From Angelobacter sp036557225 (GTDB lineage Bacteria; Acidobacteriota; Terriglobia; Terriglobales; Acidobacteriaceae): DNA of 64,000 nucleotides. The DNA lies in NCBI GenBank assembly GCA_036557225.1, contig DATBHX010000055.1, forward strand, positions 149,333 through 213,332, written 5' to 3'. The translations under genes were made by a program, and so were the position numbers. Positions 9,032 through 18,346 of the stretch are shown here, one piece after another. Positions within the stretch are counted from its first letter, which is position 1. The number at the start of each line of letters is the position of its first letter. The notes under the pieces were generated by a model that was not told where the DNA came from, ran no database searches, and was given only the letters and a program-made list of their open reading frames with translations.

Positions 9032-9396
9032 TTACTTCGGCTCGGAGCCAAAGCGAATTACATTACCGTCAGGGTCTTCAACCTGAATTTCCACGGCCCA
9101 GGAGTGGCAGGCAGGCGGCATACGAATGGTCACGCCGCGAGCGATCAGCTCTTCATGCAGCTTCTCAGCATCGTCCACCCCGATCCAGATCCATGCCCCG
9201 CCACGGCCCTGGTCGCGCCGGCATAGATAAATAACGGCGCCGCCGCGTGTGAGCATGGTGAAATATTCACTGCCCCATTCGGCATTTTTGAAACCGAGGG
9301 TGTCCACATAAAATCGCAGGCTAGCTTAATATCGTCTACGCGCAGAATCGGCTGGCTGTTTTCAAAAGGAACCGTGATCGGGAAGGGCGCGGCCAT
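9032..9396 (-). pseudogene. VOC (glyoxalase/bleomycin-resistance) family gene with one frameshift
   Basis: Two frames together encode one VOC domain. The N-terminal part, beginning MAAPFPITVPFENSQPILRV and continuing DDIKLA, reads from 9396. The rest, FYVDTLGFKNAEWGSEYF onward through GVDDAEKLHEELIARG and VEDPDGNVIRFGSEPK, reads in a second frame to 9032. The frames meet near 9322-9332, where one missing base restores a continuous protein of about 121 residues, a normal VOC length. The downstream frame keeps family residues such as the final metal-ligand region EIQVEDPDGN. This is either a young pseudogene or a sequencing error; the rest of the domain is intact. Confidence 0.75.
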
Positions 9397-9475
9397 AACG
9401 TTGCCTCCGCCGGAGATTGTACTGCTCCAGCGGAGGCTAAATAGTGAAAAGGCAGTCAGCGGAGCAGCAAGGCGT

Positions 9476-10432
9476 TTACTGCACGTTTATGTTCTCCGTT
9501 ACGCGATAGAGATTGCCATGAACATCCCAGGCCTGGAGCGTCAGGATGTGTGTGCCCTTGGCGGCGCTCAGATTCTGATGAAACGCCGGCCCGAACGACT
9601 CCGCCACCACGCGGCCGTCCAGATAAGCTTTGATGGCGCTGATCGAAACCTTATTGAAATCCACATGGGCCGAAACCAGAAACGGCGATTTCACATCGTC
9701 GCCGTCCTGTGGAGCGTCCGCGGTAAGCACCGGCGTACAGACATTGCCTTTGGGGGGACAACCACCATCAAAGAACGCTTTAAAGTTCACGCTGCTCTTG
9801 ACGGTCTGGCCATGAATGTCCCAGGCGATCGCCGTCATGTTGTGCCGGCCGGCGGAAACCGGCCCCGCTGAGCCAAGGATCTGGCCCGGCGGACTGAAAG
9901 GAGGACTGAAATCGGCGAAGCGAGCGTTATCAATGTAAATGCGGACATGGCTGATCGTCGCCAGCCCTTTGAAGCCGAGAGAAAATTCCAGGTTCTGTGA
10001 AACCGCGCTGCTCGCCGTCGGAGCGCATATGAACATGCCGACGGCCGTAGGCGGACAGAACGAGATGTTACCGATCACAGTGAATGATTCGCTGGCGCGC
10101 AGGTGCCGACCAAAAGAATCGGTCGCTTCAATCACAAGCGCATGCTTGCCGTTGCCGACGCCGCCCTGGAACAGGTCAAGGGCGTTGCCGGAACTGTTAA
10201 AGACATCCTTGCCATCGATCAGCACGCTGATGCTGGTGATGCTCCCCGAGGCGGGATTGGCCGCCGCCTCGAAATGCGGGGTCTGAAAGACCGTAGAGTT
10301 AGGGCTGGGCTGGCAGATCACGACGCCGGCAGTTGCGGGCGCTGGACATTCCGCCGCCGCGACCAGCGGCAGCAGACCAAATACAAACAATGTGGTAAGG
10401 AACATCACAGAACGACGAAGAGGCGGCTTCAT
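9476..10432 (-). CDS. Secreted protein with tandem Ig-like (Cys-pair) modules
   Basis: A 318-residue exported protein. The ATG at 10432 gives a clear signal peptide (KPPLRR then a hydrophobic run ending LVAAAEC); a longer frame to 10606 has no signal-like start. The mature part holds three modules, each opening with a Cys-containing line (CPAPATAGVVICQPSPNST, CPPTAVGMFICAPTASS, CPPKGNVCTPVLTA) followed by a beta-rich stretch with an xDG turn and a segment like GKHALVIEATDSFGRH. The last module closes with THILTLQAWDVHGNLYRVTE, close to the C-terminal module of the metallophosphoesterase at 29921-31405. Probable surface or extracellular role; no catalytic motif seen. Confidence 0.7.
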   Translation of the reverse strand: MKPPLRRSVMFLTTLFVFGLLPLVAAAECPAPATAGVVICQPSPNSTVFQTPHFEAAANPASGSITSISVLIDGKDVFNSSGNALDLFQGGVGNGKHALVIEATDSFGRHLRASESFTVIGNISFCPPTAVGMFICAPTASSAVSQNLEFSLGFKGLATISHVRIYIDNARFADFSPPFSPPGQILGSAGPVSAGRHNMTAIAWDIHGQTVKSSVNFKAFFDGGCPPKGNVCTPVLTADAPQDGDDVKSPFLVSAHVDFNKVSISAIKAYLDGRVVAESFGPAFHQNLSAAKGTHILTLQAWDVHGNLYRVTENINVQ

Positions 10433-10655
10433 TGGGAACAACCTTGTGAGAACTGGACTGAGCAGTGGGCGTGCACTGCCGACCAGAGCAGTGCAATTGA
10501 AAGACCAACTATTTGTTCTCTGTGGAATCGATCCAGAAAACAGAAGTGGAGTATGCGAGGTCCAAGGATAAGCATTCGCGTGCTCATCAGCAGCAGAGAC
10601 AAGCACCGTGGTTTTTCAGGTGGCGAGCCTCGAACGCTTGAACAGAAATAAAGCG

Positions 10656-10692
10656 TTCGCAAAAAGAATCACCCCGTAAAAATACGGGGTGA
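10656..10692 (-). terminator. Rho-independent terminator of the aldo/keto reductase gene
   Basis: A perfect 10-bp hairpin with arms tcaccccgta and tacggggtga and a four-base loop (10669-10692) lies 31 bases after the reductase stop. On the minus strand it is followed by ttctttttgc, a usable U-tract. Confidence 0.75.
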
Positions 10693-10723
10693 AGGATTAC
10701 GCTTGATTCGTAGTGCAGAAGAT

Positions 10724-11713
10724 CTATTGATCCACTGCGGCCATGGCACGCTCCGGATAGCGCATGCCGGCAGCAACACCCTTGGGCGCTACCCGGTCAA
10801 TGCGAGCGAGATCGTCCGGCGGCAGTTTGATGTTGGCTGCGACAAGGTTCTGCTCCAGGTAGTTGCGCCGCTTGGTTCCTGGGATGGGCACAAGATTTTC
10901 GCCCTGGGCCAGCACCCAGGCCAGAGCGAGCTGGGCAGCGGTACATTTCTTCTCGCGTGCGATCTCTTCAATCTTCGCAACCAGATCAAGGTTTTTCTGG
11001 AAGTTCTCGCCCTGGAAACGAGGAGATTGACGGCGGAAGTCGTCTGCAGCCAGATCGTCAAACGTCTTAAATTGCCCGGTCAGGAAACCGCGTCCGAGAG
11101 GGCTGTAGGGCACAAAGCCAATGCCAAGCTCGCGCACTGTTGGAAGAATTTCGTCTTCAGGATCGCGCGTCCAGAGAGAGTATTCGGTCTGTAGCGCGGA
11201 GATGGGATGAACCTTATGCGCGCGGCGAATCGTCTTGGGCGAAGCTTCAGAAAGCCCGAGATAGCGCACCTTGCCGGCGCGAACCAGATCGGCCATAGCG
11301 CCCACGGTGTCTTCAATCGGCACGGTCTTGTCGACGCGGTGCTGGTAGTAAAGATCGATTGTTTCCACGCCGAGCCGCTTCAGGCTGGCGTCACACGCCT
11401 GCTTCACATACTCCGGCGTGCCTTTTACGCCCAGGAACTCGCCGTTCGGTCCGCGCACATTGCCGAACTTGGTGGCCAGAACCACCCGATCGCGGCGGCC
11501 CTTGATAGCTCGGCCGACCAGCTCTTCGTTCCTGCCCGAGCCATACATGTCAGCTGTGTCAAGGAAAGAACAGCCGAGTTCGATGGAGCGATGAATCGTG
11601 GCGATGGACTCTGCGTCGTCCCTGTCACCGTAGAATTCTGACATACCCATACAACCGAGCCCGAGTGCTGAAACTTTGAGGCCTTCAGTGCCGAGTCTTC
11701 TTTCTGCAAGCAT
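10724..11713 (-). CDS. Aldo/keto reductase
   Basis: A 329-residue NADPH-dependent (alpha/beta)8 oxidoreductase of the plant/YakC-like AKR13 group. The catalytic tetrad is visible as Asp52 and Tyr57 in LDTADMYGSGRNEELVG, Lys82 in LATKFG and His125 in YYQHRVD. The cofactor-binding end has VPYSPLGRGFLTG and VPIPGTKRRNYLEQN, which contact the NADPH phosphate in this family. It starts at the ATG at 11713 and appears monocistronic, with its own terminator downstream. Substrates of this group range over small aldehydes and ketones, so the physiological substrate cannot be named. Confidence 0.9.
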   Translation of the reverse strand: MLAERRLGTEGLKVSALGLGCMGMSEFYGDRDDAESIATIHRSIELGCSFLDTADMYGSGRNEELVGRAIKGRRDRVVLATKFGNVRGPNGEFLGVKGTPEYVKQACDASLKRLGVETIDLYYQHRVDKTVPIEDTVGAMADLVRAGKVRYLGLSEASPKTIRRAHKVHPISALQTEYSLWTRDPEDEILPTVRELGIGFVPYSPLGRGFLTGQFKTFDDLAADDFRRQSPRFQGENFQKNLDLVAKIEEIAREKKCTAAQLALAWVLAQGENLVPIPGTKRRNYLEQNLVAANIKLPPDDLARIDRVAPKGVAAGMRYPERAMAAVDQ

Positions 11714-11824
11714 GATAAGTGTGACGTCCTTTCAATGAATACAGTATGAAAATGGTACATGAGTGATTGATTGAATGTCTGACATGGATCAAAGCGGATT
11801 AGAAACTTGTTGCAAACGCGGCCT

Positions 11825-12022
11825 TCAGCAGGCGCGCGAAGGACAGCGATAGACATTCTTTCCAGGAGTATTGGTGGATTGAGGTTTCTTGTTGTGGAGA
11901 AGTTGAGGTTCAGAAGCCCGGCCGTGGACAAACTCCACCCACTTGAGGTCGTACTTGATGAAGTCATTGAACGCAGATGCTTCGACTTCAATGCGGGTAC
12001 CGTCTGCAAAATTGATTGTCAT
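11825..12022 (-). CDS. Small conserved-looking hypothetical protein
   Basis: A 65-residue protein I do not recognise. It opens MTINFADGTRIEVEASAF, a short beta-rich stretch, then FIKYDLKWVEFVHGR and a basic tail ending VYRCPSRAC. The ATG at 12022 is chosen over an upstream ATG at 12073 because it has an excellent Shine-Dalgarno, gggagg, six bases away (revcomp of cctccc at 12027-12032). It is transcribed away from the VOC gene at 12198. The strong ribosome site is the main support for it being real. Confidence 0.5.
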   Translation of the reverse strand: MTINFADGTRIEVEASAFNDFIKYDLKWVEFVHGRASEPQLLHNKKPQSTNTPGKNVYRCPSRAC

Positions 12023-12197
12023 TCGACCTCCCTGTAGAAGCTTTATTTTCTTGTATATCCAGTAGATGCTCACAATGCACCGAGAGCTTCACAAACTTCT
12101 GTAAAAGAATGGCAATAACCGAGAAGCAATCTCTCGCGGGCCTGCTTAAGCTCAAATTGAATGAAAGACCTCAAACGTAACCGCAAAGGAGGAGACG

Positions 12198-12569
12198 ATG
12201 CCAGCAATTGACAGGGTGGCCGTGGTGACAATTGCAGTCAAGGACCAGGACGCGGCGTTGCAATGGTTCACGGAGAAGCTGGGTTATGAAAAGCGCGCCG
12301 ACATACCCGGGGCAGGCATGCGCTGGCTCACCGTGGCTCCCAGGAAGCAGAAAGAAGTGGCGTTCCTGCTGGCTTCCTGGTTCCCCAACCTCATAGGCAA
12401 GAATGCCACCTGCGTAGTGGAGACGCAAGACTGCCACCAGGCTTATGCCGAGCTGAAAAAGAACGGCGTAAGATTCACACAAGAGCCTGCAAGCCGCCCG
12501 TATGGACTTGAAGCTGTTTTTGAAGACCTGTATGGCAATCACTATGCGCTGTTGCAGCGCTCAGCGTGA
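12198..12569 (+). CDS. VOC-family (glyoxalase/bleomycin resistance) protein
   Basis: A 123-residue single VOC domain. Motifs typical of the fold are VAVVTIAVKDQDAALQWF, TEKLGYEKRAD, the central GMRWLTVAPR strand and the C-terminal GLEAVFEDLYGNHYALLQ, where the Glu and the DLYGN turn match the second metal-ligand region. The aaaggaggagacg ribosome site directly upstream fixes the ATG. It is convergent with accC and abuts it (stop 12569, accC stop 12570). VOC proteins include glyoxalases, dioxygenases and antibiotic-binding proteins, so the reaction is open. It is only distantly similar to the frameshifted VOC gene at 9032-9396. Confidence 0.85.
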   Translation: MPAIDRVAVVTIAVKDQDAALQWFTEKLGYEKRADIPGAGMRWLTVAPRKQKEVAFLLASWFPNLIGKNATCVVETQDCHQAYAELKKNGVRFTQEPASRPYGLEAVFEDLYGNHYALLQRSA

Positions 12570-13955
12570 TCAGGCAGACTGTGCTTCTTCCTGGCGTTCT
12601 TCATTCATGCGGGCCAGCAGCCGCTCTACATATTTGGTATCGATGTTGCCGGCTTGAAATTCAGGATCCGCCAGAATGCGGCGGTGCAGCGGAATCGTGG
12701 TATGAATGCCTTCAACGATGAACATTTCCAGTGCGCGCTGCATGCGCATGATGGCCTCGGGCCGGTCTTTCCCAAAGGTGATGAGCTTGGCAATCAGCGA
12801 GTCGTAATAAGGCGGGATGATGCCCTCGGCATAGGCCGCAGTGTCCACGCGCACGCCCAGCCCGCCGGGGACATGGAAGGTTTTGATCTTGCCTGCCGAA
12901 GGCGTGAACTTTTCCGGATGCTCGGCATTGATCCGGCATTCAATGGAGTGGCCACGCTGGCCCTTCCGATCAAGCTTGGGGATCACTTCCGTCATCTTGG
13001 CACCCGCAGCCAGAAGAATCTGAGATTTGACCAGGTCGAGGCTGGTGACCATCTCCGTCACCGGGTGCTCCACCTGAATGCGCGTATTCATCTCAATAAA
13101 GTGCAGGCTGCCGTCTTCATCCATCAGGAACTCGACTGTTCCAGCGTTGACGTAGCCGATTTCAGCGAGCGATTGCTCCAGCTTCTTGCCGATGTCGGCG
13201 CGCAGCTCCGGCGTCACCCGCGTTGAGGGAGATTCTTCCAGCAGCTTTTGATGGCGGCGCTGAATGCTGCACTCGCGCTCGCCCAGACTGATCACGCGTC
13301 CATACGGATCGCCCAGCACCTGGAATTCGATATGGCGCGGGCGCTCGATGAATTTTTCCATGTAGAGATTGCCGTTGCCGAACGCGGCCGCGGCCTCTGA
13401 CTGCGCTGAGTTGAAGAGTTGCTCCAATTCGCCCTCAGCACGAATCACGCGCATGCCGCGCCCACCGCCCCCGGCCGAAGCCTTAACGATCACGGGATAG
13501 CCAATCTGCTTCGCCCACTCGCGCGCCTCTTCGGCGGAGGCAATCACGCCATCAGAGCCGGGAAGAATCGGCACGTTTGCTTCCTTCATCGCCTGGCGCG
13601 CTTTTTCCTTTTCGCCCATCAGGCGGATGACCTCTGGTGGTGGACCGATGAACTTAATATGCGAGCTTTCGCATACTTCAGCAAAATTGGCGTTCTCACT
13701 CAGCAGCCCATAGCCTGGATGGATGGCATCCACGTTAGTGATTTCAGCCGCACTGATTACCGCTGGGATATTGAGATAGCTTTCCGAAGAGCGTGGCGGG
13801 CCGATGCAGATGGCTTCGTCAGCAAAGCGCACATGCAAGGAGTTGCGGTCTGCATCACTATAAACAGCCACGGTCTTGACGCCCAGCTCCTTGCAGGCGC
13901 AGATCACGCGCAGGGCAATTTCACCGCGATTGGCGATCAATATCTTTCTAAACAT
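12570..13955 (-). CDS. accC: Acetyl-CoA carboxylase, biotin carboxylase subunit
   Basis: AccC carboxylates the biotin carried by AccB, using ATP and bicarbonate, in the first committed step of fatty-acid synthesis. The 461-residue protein is full length: FRKILIANRGEIALRV at the N-terminus, the ATP-grasp glycine-rich loop KASAGGGGRGMRV, ERECSIQRRHQKLLEESPS, the catalytic FIEMNTRIQVEHPVTEM segment and the C-terminal SLIAKLITFGKDR. Its ATG overlaps the accB stop by one base (TAATG), so the two subunits are translationally coupled. The last 15 residues are acidic and polar and probably disordered. Confidence 0.97.
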   Translation of the reverse strand: MFRKILIANRGEIALRVICACKELGVKTVAVYSDADRNSLHVRFADEAICIGPPRSSESYLNIPAVISAAEITNVDAIHPGYGLLSENANFAEVCESSHIKFIGPPPEVIRLMGEKEKARQAMKEANVPILPGSDGVIASAEEAREWAKQIGYPVIVKASAGGGGRGMRVIRAEGELEQLFNSAQSEAAAAFGNGNLYMEKFIERPRHIEFQVLGDPYGRVISLGERECSIQRRHQKLLEESPSTRVTPELRADIGKKLEQSLAEIGYVNAGTVEFLMDEDGSLHFIEMNTRIQVEHPVTEMVTSLDLVKSQILLAAGAKMTEVIPKLDRKGQRGHSIECRINAEHPEKFTPSAGKIKTFHVPGGLGVRVDTAAYAEGIIPPYYDSLIAKLITFGKDRPEAIMRMQRALEMFIVEGIHTTIPLHRRILADPEFQAGNIDTKYVERLLARMNEERQEEAQSA

Positions 13956-14467
13956 TATTTTCGGGGCCTGATGGCAAACAAGGCCTGGCCGTACTCCACC
14001 GGCTGTCCGTTCTTGACCAGGATTTTCACTACTTCACCGGAAGCGTCCGACTCAATCTCATTCATCAGCTTCATGGCCTCAATGATGCATAGAACTTGCC
14101 CTGCGGCCACCTGATCGCCAGGTTTAACGAACGGGAGAGATCCCGGCGACGGTGCTTCATAGAACGTGCCTACAATCGGCGACTTCACTTGATGCAGATC
14201 TTCTTCGACGGCGGCTGGCGGCGCGGCTGCAGGTGGAGGCGCCACGGGTGGAGCAGAAGAATGAACGGCAGCCGGGGCCGTAGGCGCTGCCATGGGAACC
14301 GAAGCCACAGGCATGGGAGCCATCGGTACGGTGTGAGTGATTACCGGAGCCGGCGTTTCCGCACCGCGCTTGATGCGGACCTTGACGTCACCACGCTCCA
14401 GTTCAAACTCGGAGATGTCCTTTTCGATCAGGAAATCAATCAGCTCTTTCAGCTCTTTCTGATTCAT
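13955..14467 (-). CDS. accB: Acetyl-CoA carboxylase, biotin carboxyl carrier protein
   Basis: AccB carries covalently bound biotin between the carboxylase and the carboxyltransferase. The 170-residue protein has an N-terminal helix (KELKELIDFLIEKDISEFEL), a flexible Ala/Pro/Val linker at about residues 40-90, and the C-terminal biotinyl domain with EAMKLMNEIESD; Lys133 is the expected biotinylation site. It lies 66 bases downstream of the pepP-like gene and overlaps accC by one base, forming the pepP-accB-accC order seen in many Acidobacteriota. Confidence 0.96.
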   Translation of the reverse strand: MNQKELKELIDFLIEKDISEFELERGDVKVRIKRGAETPAPVITHTVPMAPMPVASVPMAAPTAPAAVHSSAPPVAPPPAAAPPAAVEEDLHQVKSPIVGTFYEAPSPGSLPFVKPGDQVAAGQVLCIIEAMKLMNEIESDASGEVVKILVKNGQPVEYGQALFAIRPRK

Positions 14468-14533
14468 TTAAGTTTTCGGTTCTCCTCTGCCCGCCTTGCG
14501 GCATCTCTTGCCTGGGCTGGGCTTATCACGGAG

Positions 14534-15622
14534 CTAAAGCGTGATCAGGTCCTTGCTGGTGGGCGTCAGGACTTCATGTCCCGTTTCGGTAACCAGGACC
14601 ATATCTTCAATACGCACCCCACCCTCTTCAGGAATGTAGATGCCAGGCTCAATGGTAATGACCATCCCCGGCACAAGCTTCTGGGTCTGGCCCCTGGCCA
14701 CTCGAGGCGGCTCATGCACCTCAATTCCCACTCCATGGCCAGTGGAATGGGTAAAGTAAGTGTCGAACCCTACTTTTCGCAGTACTTCGCGTCCGACCCG
14801 GTCCACTTCACCTGCTTCCACTCCGGGTTTTACGGCTCCAATCGAGGCAAGCTGGGCTTCCCGCACAGCGTTATACATGCGGCGATGCGATCTGGAAACC
14901 GGTCCCACATGCACAGTGCGAGTCATGTCAGAACAGTAACCAGCGAGTATAACACCGTAATCCAGTATTATAAATCCTTCCGCAGGAATGGTTTGCGCGG
15001 ATGCCCGCCCGTGCGGCAGGGCCGAACGCACTCCGGCAGCCACAATCGTGTCAAAGGACATCTTCTCTGCGCCGGCCCGCCGGGCCTGTAACTCGAGCTC
15101 GCCAGCCACGTGCGCTTCCGCCACGCCGGGCTTGATTACAGACAGGGCAGTCTGAAACAAGCTCGCGGCGAGCAATACCGAGGCGCGAATCTGGCTGATC
15201 TCACTGGCGTCCTTGATCAGGCGCAGAGTTTCTACTACAGCGCTCGTCGGCTTCCGCTTGGTTCTTGCGCCAGCTGCTTTTCCCAGTTGCTTAAACTCGC
15301 TGTAGGAAAGATGATCGGCTTCAAACCCGAGTGTATTGATGCCGGCCTTGTGGGCTCCTTCGCAGGCCTCAGCAAATGCGGCCCGCTTTCCGATAACAAT
15401 TTTTGCATCCTGAATCTCTTCATGGGCCTGCTGGGTATAGCGCCCGTCAGTATAAAACCGTGCTTTATGAGAGCGCTCACTGACCAGAAAAAGCAACACG
15501 CCTGCGGTGCCGGTAAATCCGCTCAAGTAGCGAACGTTGGGCAGATGGGTCACCATGAGAGCTTCCAGTCCGGCTTGCCGGAGCGCCGATGCCAATCTTT
15601 TCTGTCGAGCTTGGTAATTCAT
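14534..15622 (-). CDS. pepP: M24B metallopeptidase (Xaa-Pro aminopeptidase/dipeptidase)
   Basis: A 362-residue cytoplasmic peptidase of the creatinase fold, predicted to remove N-terminal residues before proline or to split Xaa-Pro dipeptides. The N-terminal creatinase-like domain covers about residues 1-130. The dinuclear metal ligands are visible as Asp in ILDYGV, Asp in CSDMTRTVHVG, His in THSTGHGVGIEVHEPP, Glu in ITIEPGIYIP and Glu in GGVRIEDMVLVT. It is the first gene of the operon with accB and accC and lies just after the terminator of the pil operon. The symbol is a best guess between the pepP and pepQ types. Confidence 0.9.
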   Translation of the reverse strand: MNYQARQKRLASALRQAGLEALMVTHLPNVRYLSGFTGTAGVLLFLVSERSHKARFYTDGRYTQQAHEEIQDAKIVIGKRAAFAEACEGAHKAGINTLGFEADHLSYSEFKQLGKAAGARTKRKPTSAVVETLRLIKDASEISQIRASVLLAASLFQTALSVIKPGVAEAHVAGELELQARRAGAEKMSFDTIVAAGVRSALPHGRASAQTIPAEGFIILDYGVILAGYCSDMTRTVHVGPVSRSHRRMYNAVREAQLASIGAVKPGVEAGEVDRVGREVLRKVGFDTYFTHSTGHGVGIEVHEPPRVARGQTQKLVPGMVITIEPGIYIPEEGGVRIEDMVLVTETGHEVLTPTSKDLITL

Positions 15623-15685
15623 TTTCCTGAAATTAACAGTAGCAGATTCATGGCCTCAAACCGGCGCGGCGGCAGTGGAACCGTA

Positions 15686-15719
15686 AATAAAAAGCCCGGG
15701 GACAATGCATCCCCGGGCC
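15686..15719 (-). terminator. Rho-independent terminator of the pil operon
   Basis: A nine-bp GC hairpin, arms gcccgggga and tccccgggc (15694-15718) with a seven-base loop, is followed on the minus strand by tttttattt. It begins 17 bases beyond the pilQ stop and separates the pil operon from the pepP gene. Confidence 0.92.
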
Positions 15720-15735
15720 GTGATCTGAATCTTGA

Positions 15736-18162
15736 CTAGGTTTGAATGATCTTCGGAGTGATAAAGAAGATCAGCTCTGCGGTTGAGGTGTTGATGTTGG
15801 TGTGCTTGAACAGGTTTCCGAGAAGAGGAATGCTACCGAGCAATGGAACCTGCGCGATCGCCAGGTTGTTGGTGGTCTGAATCACGCCGCCGATGACGAC
15901 CGTGCCACCATCGGTCACCAGCACTTGCGTGGTGGCCTGTTGCGTGTTCAGCGTTGGGTTCAACTGCGAACCGGTTACACGGCTGAAGTCGGGCACGGTG
16001 TTTTCCACGTCGACGTTCAGGAAGATGGTGTTTTCCGCGGTGATCTGCGGGGTCACGGTGAGACGCAGGAACGCGTCAACATAGGTAACCGTCGGCGGAC
16101 CGCCTAACTGGGCCTGCGTCACCACCGGGATACGCGAACCCTGGCGGATCAGCGCTGCAATGTTGTTCTGCACAGTAATGGTCGGACGCGAAAGGATCTT
16201 CAGTAAGCCACGGCTCTCGGCTGCGGTGAGAATGAAGTCCAGACGGAACCCGGCGGTTGCGTTGCTAAATTCAATGCCGCTGGTCGGACCGGTTGCTCCC
16301 AAATCGGAGAACAGCGGGATCTTGGTTGGATCGCCCTGTCCAGTAATGAATTTCGGCACCTGGCCGCCGGGCAGCGTGACACTGATCGGGCTGTTCGATC
16401 CCAGACCGCCACCAACTGCATTGGGACCGCTGCCGAATCCGACAGCCAGCTGGGTTCCAATGTCGCGGGCAAAGGTACGCGTGGAGGCGACTACGCGGGC
16501 TTCAATCTCGACTTCCGGCGCCTTGCGGTCAAGCAGGCGGATCACCTCCTGCACTTTCGGCAGAACAGAGGGAATATCTTCAACGATCAGCGCATTGCTG
16601 CGATCGTCGGCTACGACGTCGCCGCGAGTCGAGAGGAACTTCTTGATCAGGACTGATGCATCCTTGGCGTGCCCATAGCTCATGTAGTACGTAAAAGTCT
16701 GTTTCGGCACGGCCAGCGCTTGCGCTTCAAGCTGGGCGCGACGCGCTTCGGCTTCCGTCTTCATTGTTTCCAATGTAGCGATGCGGAGCACGTTGCCCTG
16801 CAGCGTGCAAGCCAGGCCGTTGTTATCGAGCACAATGGCCAGCGCCTGGTCCCACGGTACGTCATCCAGAACGATGGTGACGGATCCGTGAACGGAAGGA
16901 TCAAGCACCACGTTCAAGCCGCTGATCTCATGAATCAGGCGGAAGAAATCCTTGAGATCGAGGTCCTTGAAATTCATTCCAAAGGGCTCGCCTGTGTAAC
17001 GGTCCGTGGTGCACTTGCCGCTGTTGGGCGCAGAGACTGCCACGGCTGTTCCGGCGGGTGTTGACTGCATCGGCTGCGGCGCCACGGGTTGCGGCAATGC
17101 CTGCGGTTGCTGTTGCTGCTGCGCCAGGGCCGCGTTAATAGCGGCGGGCTGTGCTGCCATGCTTCCATGAGCGGCAAAAGGAGGCTCGTTGCTGCTGGGC
17201 GCCACAGGATCACGAACAAAATGGGCGGCTGCAAGTTCGGCCCGCGAGGGCGTAGCTTCTACAACTTTGCCTGCTGGGCTGGAAACAGGAGCCGGAGCGG
17301 ATGTGGCCGCTGCCTGGGTAGTTTGAGGCGCAGCCGGCGCGGCGGTGCTGTTCCCGGCGACCGCTGTCTTGGCTTCCGGTAGCGGCGCAGGTTTTGCGCT
17401 GCTGGCGCTGTCATGGAGTTTTACGACGAGCTTATTGCCGTCAGGCACAATCTGGAAATCACGCATCTGCGCCATGTCCAGCACGATGCGAGTCACGGCG
17501 GCGTTAAAGCGGCCAACACGCACCGTTTTCACGTCAGTGCTGTTGACGGCGATTTCCCGCGGACGTCCCTGCAACTGTGAGTTGGGAATGTCGACAACCA
17601 GGCGGTCAGGATGGGCCAGCTTCATGGTGGTAGCTGTCATCGGGCCGCTGCCGCTGATCTCAATGTTGAGAGAATCTGTGCTGCGACCGACCGAGATGTC
17701 TCTGATCGTGCGCACCGGACCGGTCTTTTCCGGTAAAGATGAGGCCGAGGCTTCAGTCTGCTTCCTGGCCGTGGCGCCGGCGATGCGAATCTCCAACCCG
17801 CCTTCCACTCCATTCACATTGACCTTGGCGCCGGGAACCAGCGTCAGCTCCATCCGCGCGACTTCAGTGCCGTCGGCGGCACGGTAGCCAGCCATGCGAT
17901 AAGAGAGCACACCGGGAGCTGAGACGTCGTGCACCTTGGCGTCCGGATGCGCGATCGAGACCCCTGCCAGATCAACCAGCATCAAGTTGTCGGTTGGCCG
18001 ATACTCGGTATGAGTAAAAGTCCCGTTCGCCAGAATGGTGATGACCGCAGCGCCGTCCTGGTTCTTCACCAGAACGCCGCCCAGTTGCGAAACGGTAGCC
18101 GTTGCCACGGATGCTGTCGTCATGGCCAACAGGACGATTCCTAGCAGTTGCTTAAGCCTCAT
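15736..18162 (-). CDS. pilQ: Type IV pilus outer-membrane secretin PilQ
   Basis: PilQ forms the outer-membrane ring through which the type IV pilus passes. The 808-residue protein begins with a signal peptide (MRLKQLLGIVLLAMTTASVA). Two AMIN-type peptidoglycan-binding segments follow, one near residues 25-120 and one after RTIRDISVGRSTDSLN. Next come a long Ala/Gln/Pro linker, a secretin/TonB short domain starting GEPFGMNFKDLDLKDFF, an N-domain with SNALIVEDIPSVLPKVQEVI, and the secretin core with VEIEARVV through the C-terminal VPLLGSIPLLGNLFKHT motif. The ATG at 18162 is chosen because the signal peptide begins there; a frame to 18204 adds 14 non-signal residues. It is the last gene of the operon, followed by the terminator. 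Confidence 0.95.
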   Translation of the reverse strand: MRLKQLLGIVLLAMTTASVATATVSQLGGVLVKNQDGAAVITILANGTFTHTEYRPTDNLMLVDLAGVSIAHPDAKVHDVSAPGVLSYRMAGYRAADGTEVARMELTLVPGAKVNVNGVEGGLEIRIAGATARKQTEASASSLPEKTGPVRTIRDISVGRSTDSLNIEISGSGPMTATTMKLAHPDRLVVDIPNSQLQGRPREIAVNSTDVKTVRVGRFNAAVTRIVLDMAQMRDFQIVPDGNKLVVKLHDSASSAKPAPLPEAKTAVAGNSTAAPAAPQTTQAAATSAPAPVSSPAGKVVEATPSRAELAAAHFVRDPVAPSSNEPPFAAHGSMAAQPAAINAALAQQQQQPQALPQPVAPQPMQSTPAGTAVAVSAPNSGKCTTDRYTGEPFGMNFKDLDLKDFFRLIHEISGLNVVLDPSVHGSVTIVLDDVPWDQALAIVLDNNGLACTLQGNVLRIATLETMKTEAEARRAQLEAQALAVPKQTFTYYMSYGHAKDASVLIKKFLSTRGDVVADDRSNALIVEDIPSVLPKVQEVIRLLDRKAPEVEIEARVVASTRTFARDIGTQLAVGFGSGPNAVGGGLGSNSPISVTLPGGQVPKFITGQGDPTKIPLFSDLGATGPTSGIEFSNATAGFRLDFILTAAESRGLLKILSRPTITVQNNIAALIRQGSRIPVVTQAQLGGPPTVTYVDAFLRLTVTPQITAENTIFLNVDVENTVPDFSRVTGSQLNPTLNTQQATTQVLVTDGGTVVIGGVIQTTNNLAIAQVPLLGSIPLLGNLFKHTNINTSTAELIFFITPKIIQT

Positions 18163-18346
18163 CTCTTTGTCTCCCCATGCGGCGGTTGCTATACCGCCGG
18201 TCATGCGCGGCGTTGCTGGAGCTTGCCAACATCTTCCAGCCGCTCAGAAAATTAGTCCGTACGTTACAACGCTGGTACTACTTCCCCTGGGTTCGGCCCT
18301 ACTGCATTACTGCCTGATCTTGCCTTGCCTGACTCGTCCGGTCCGC

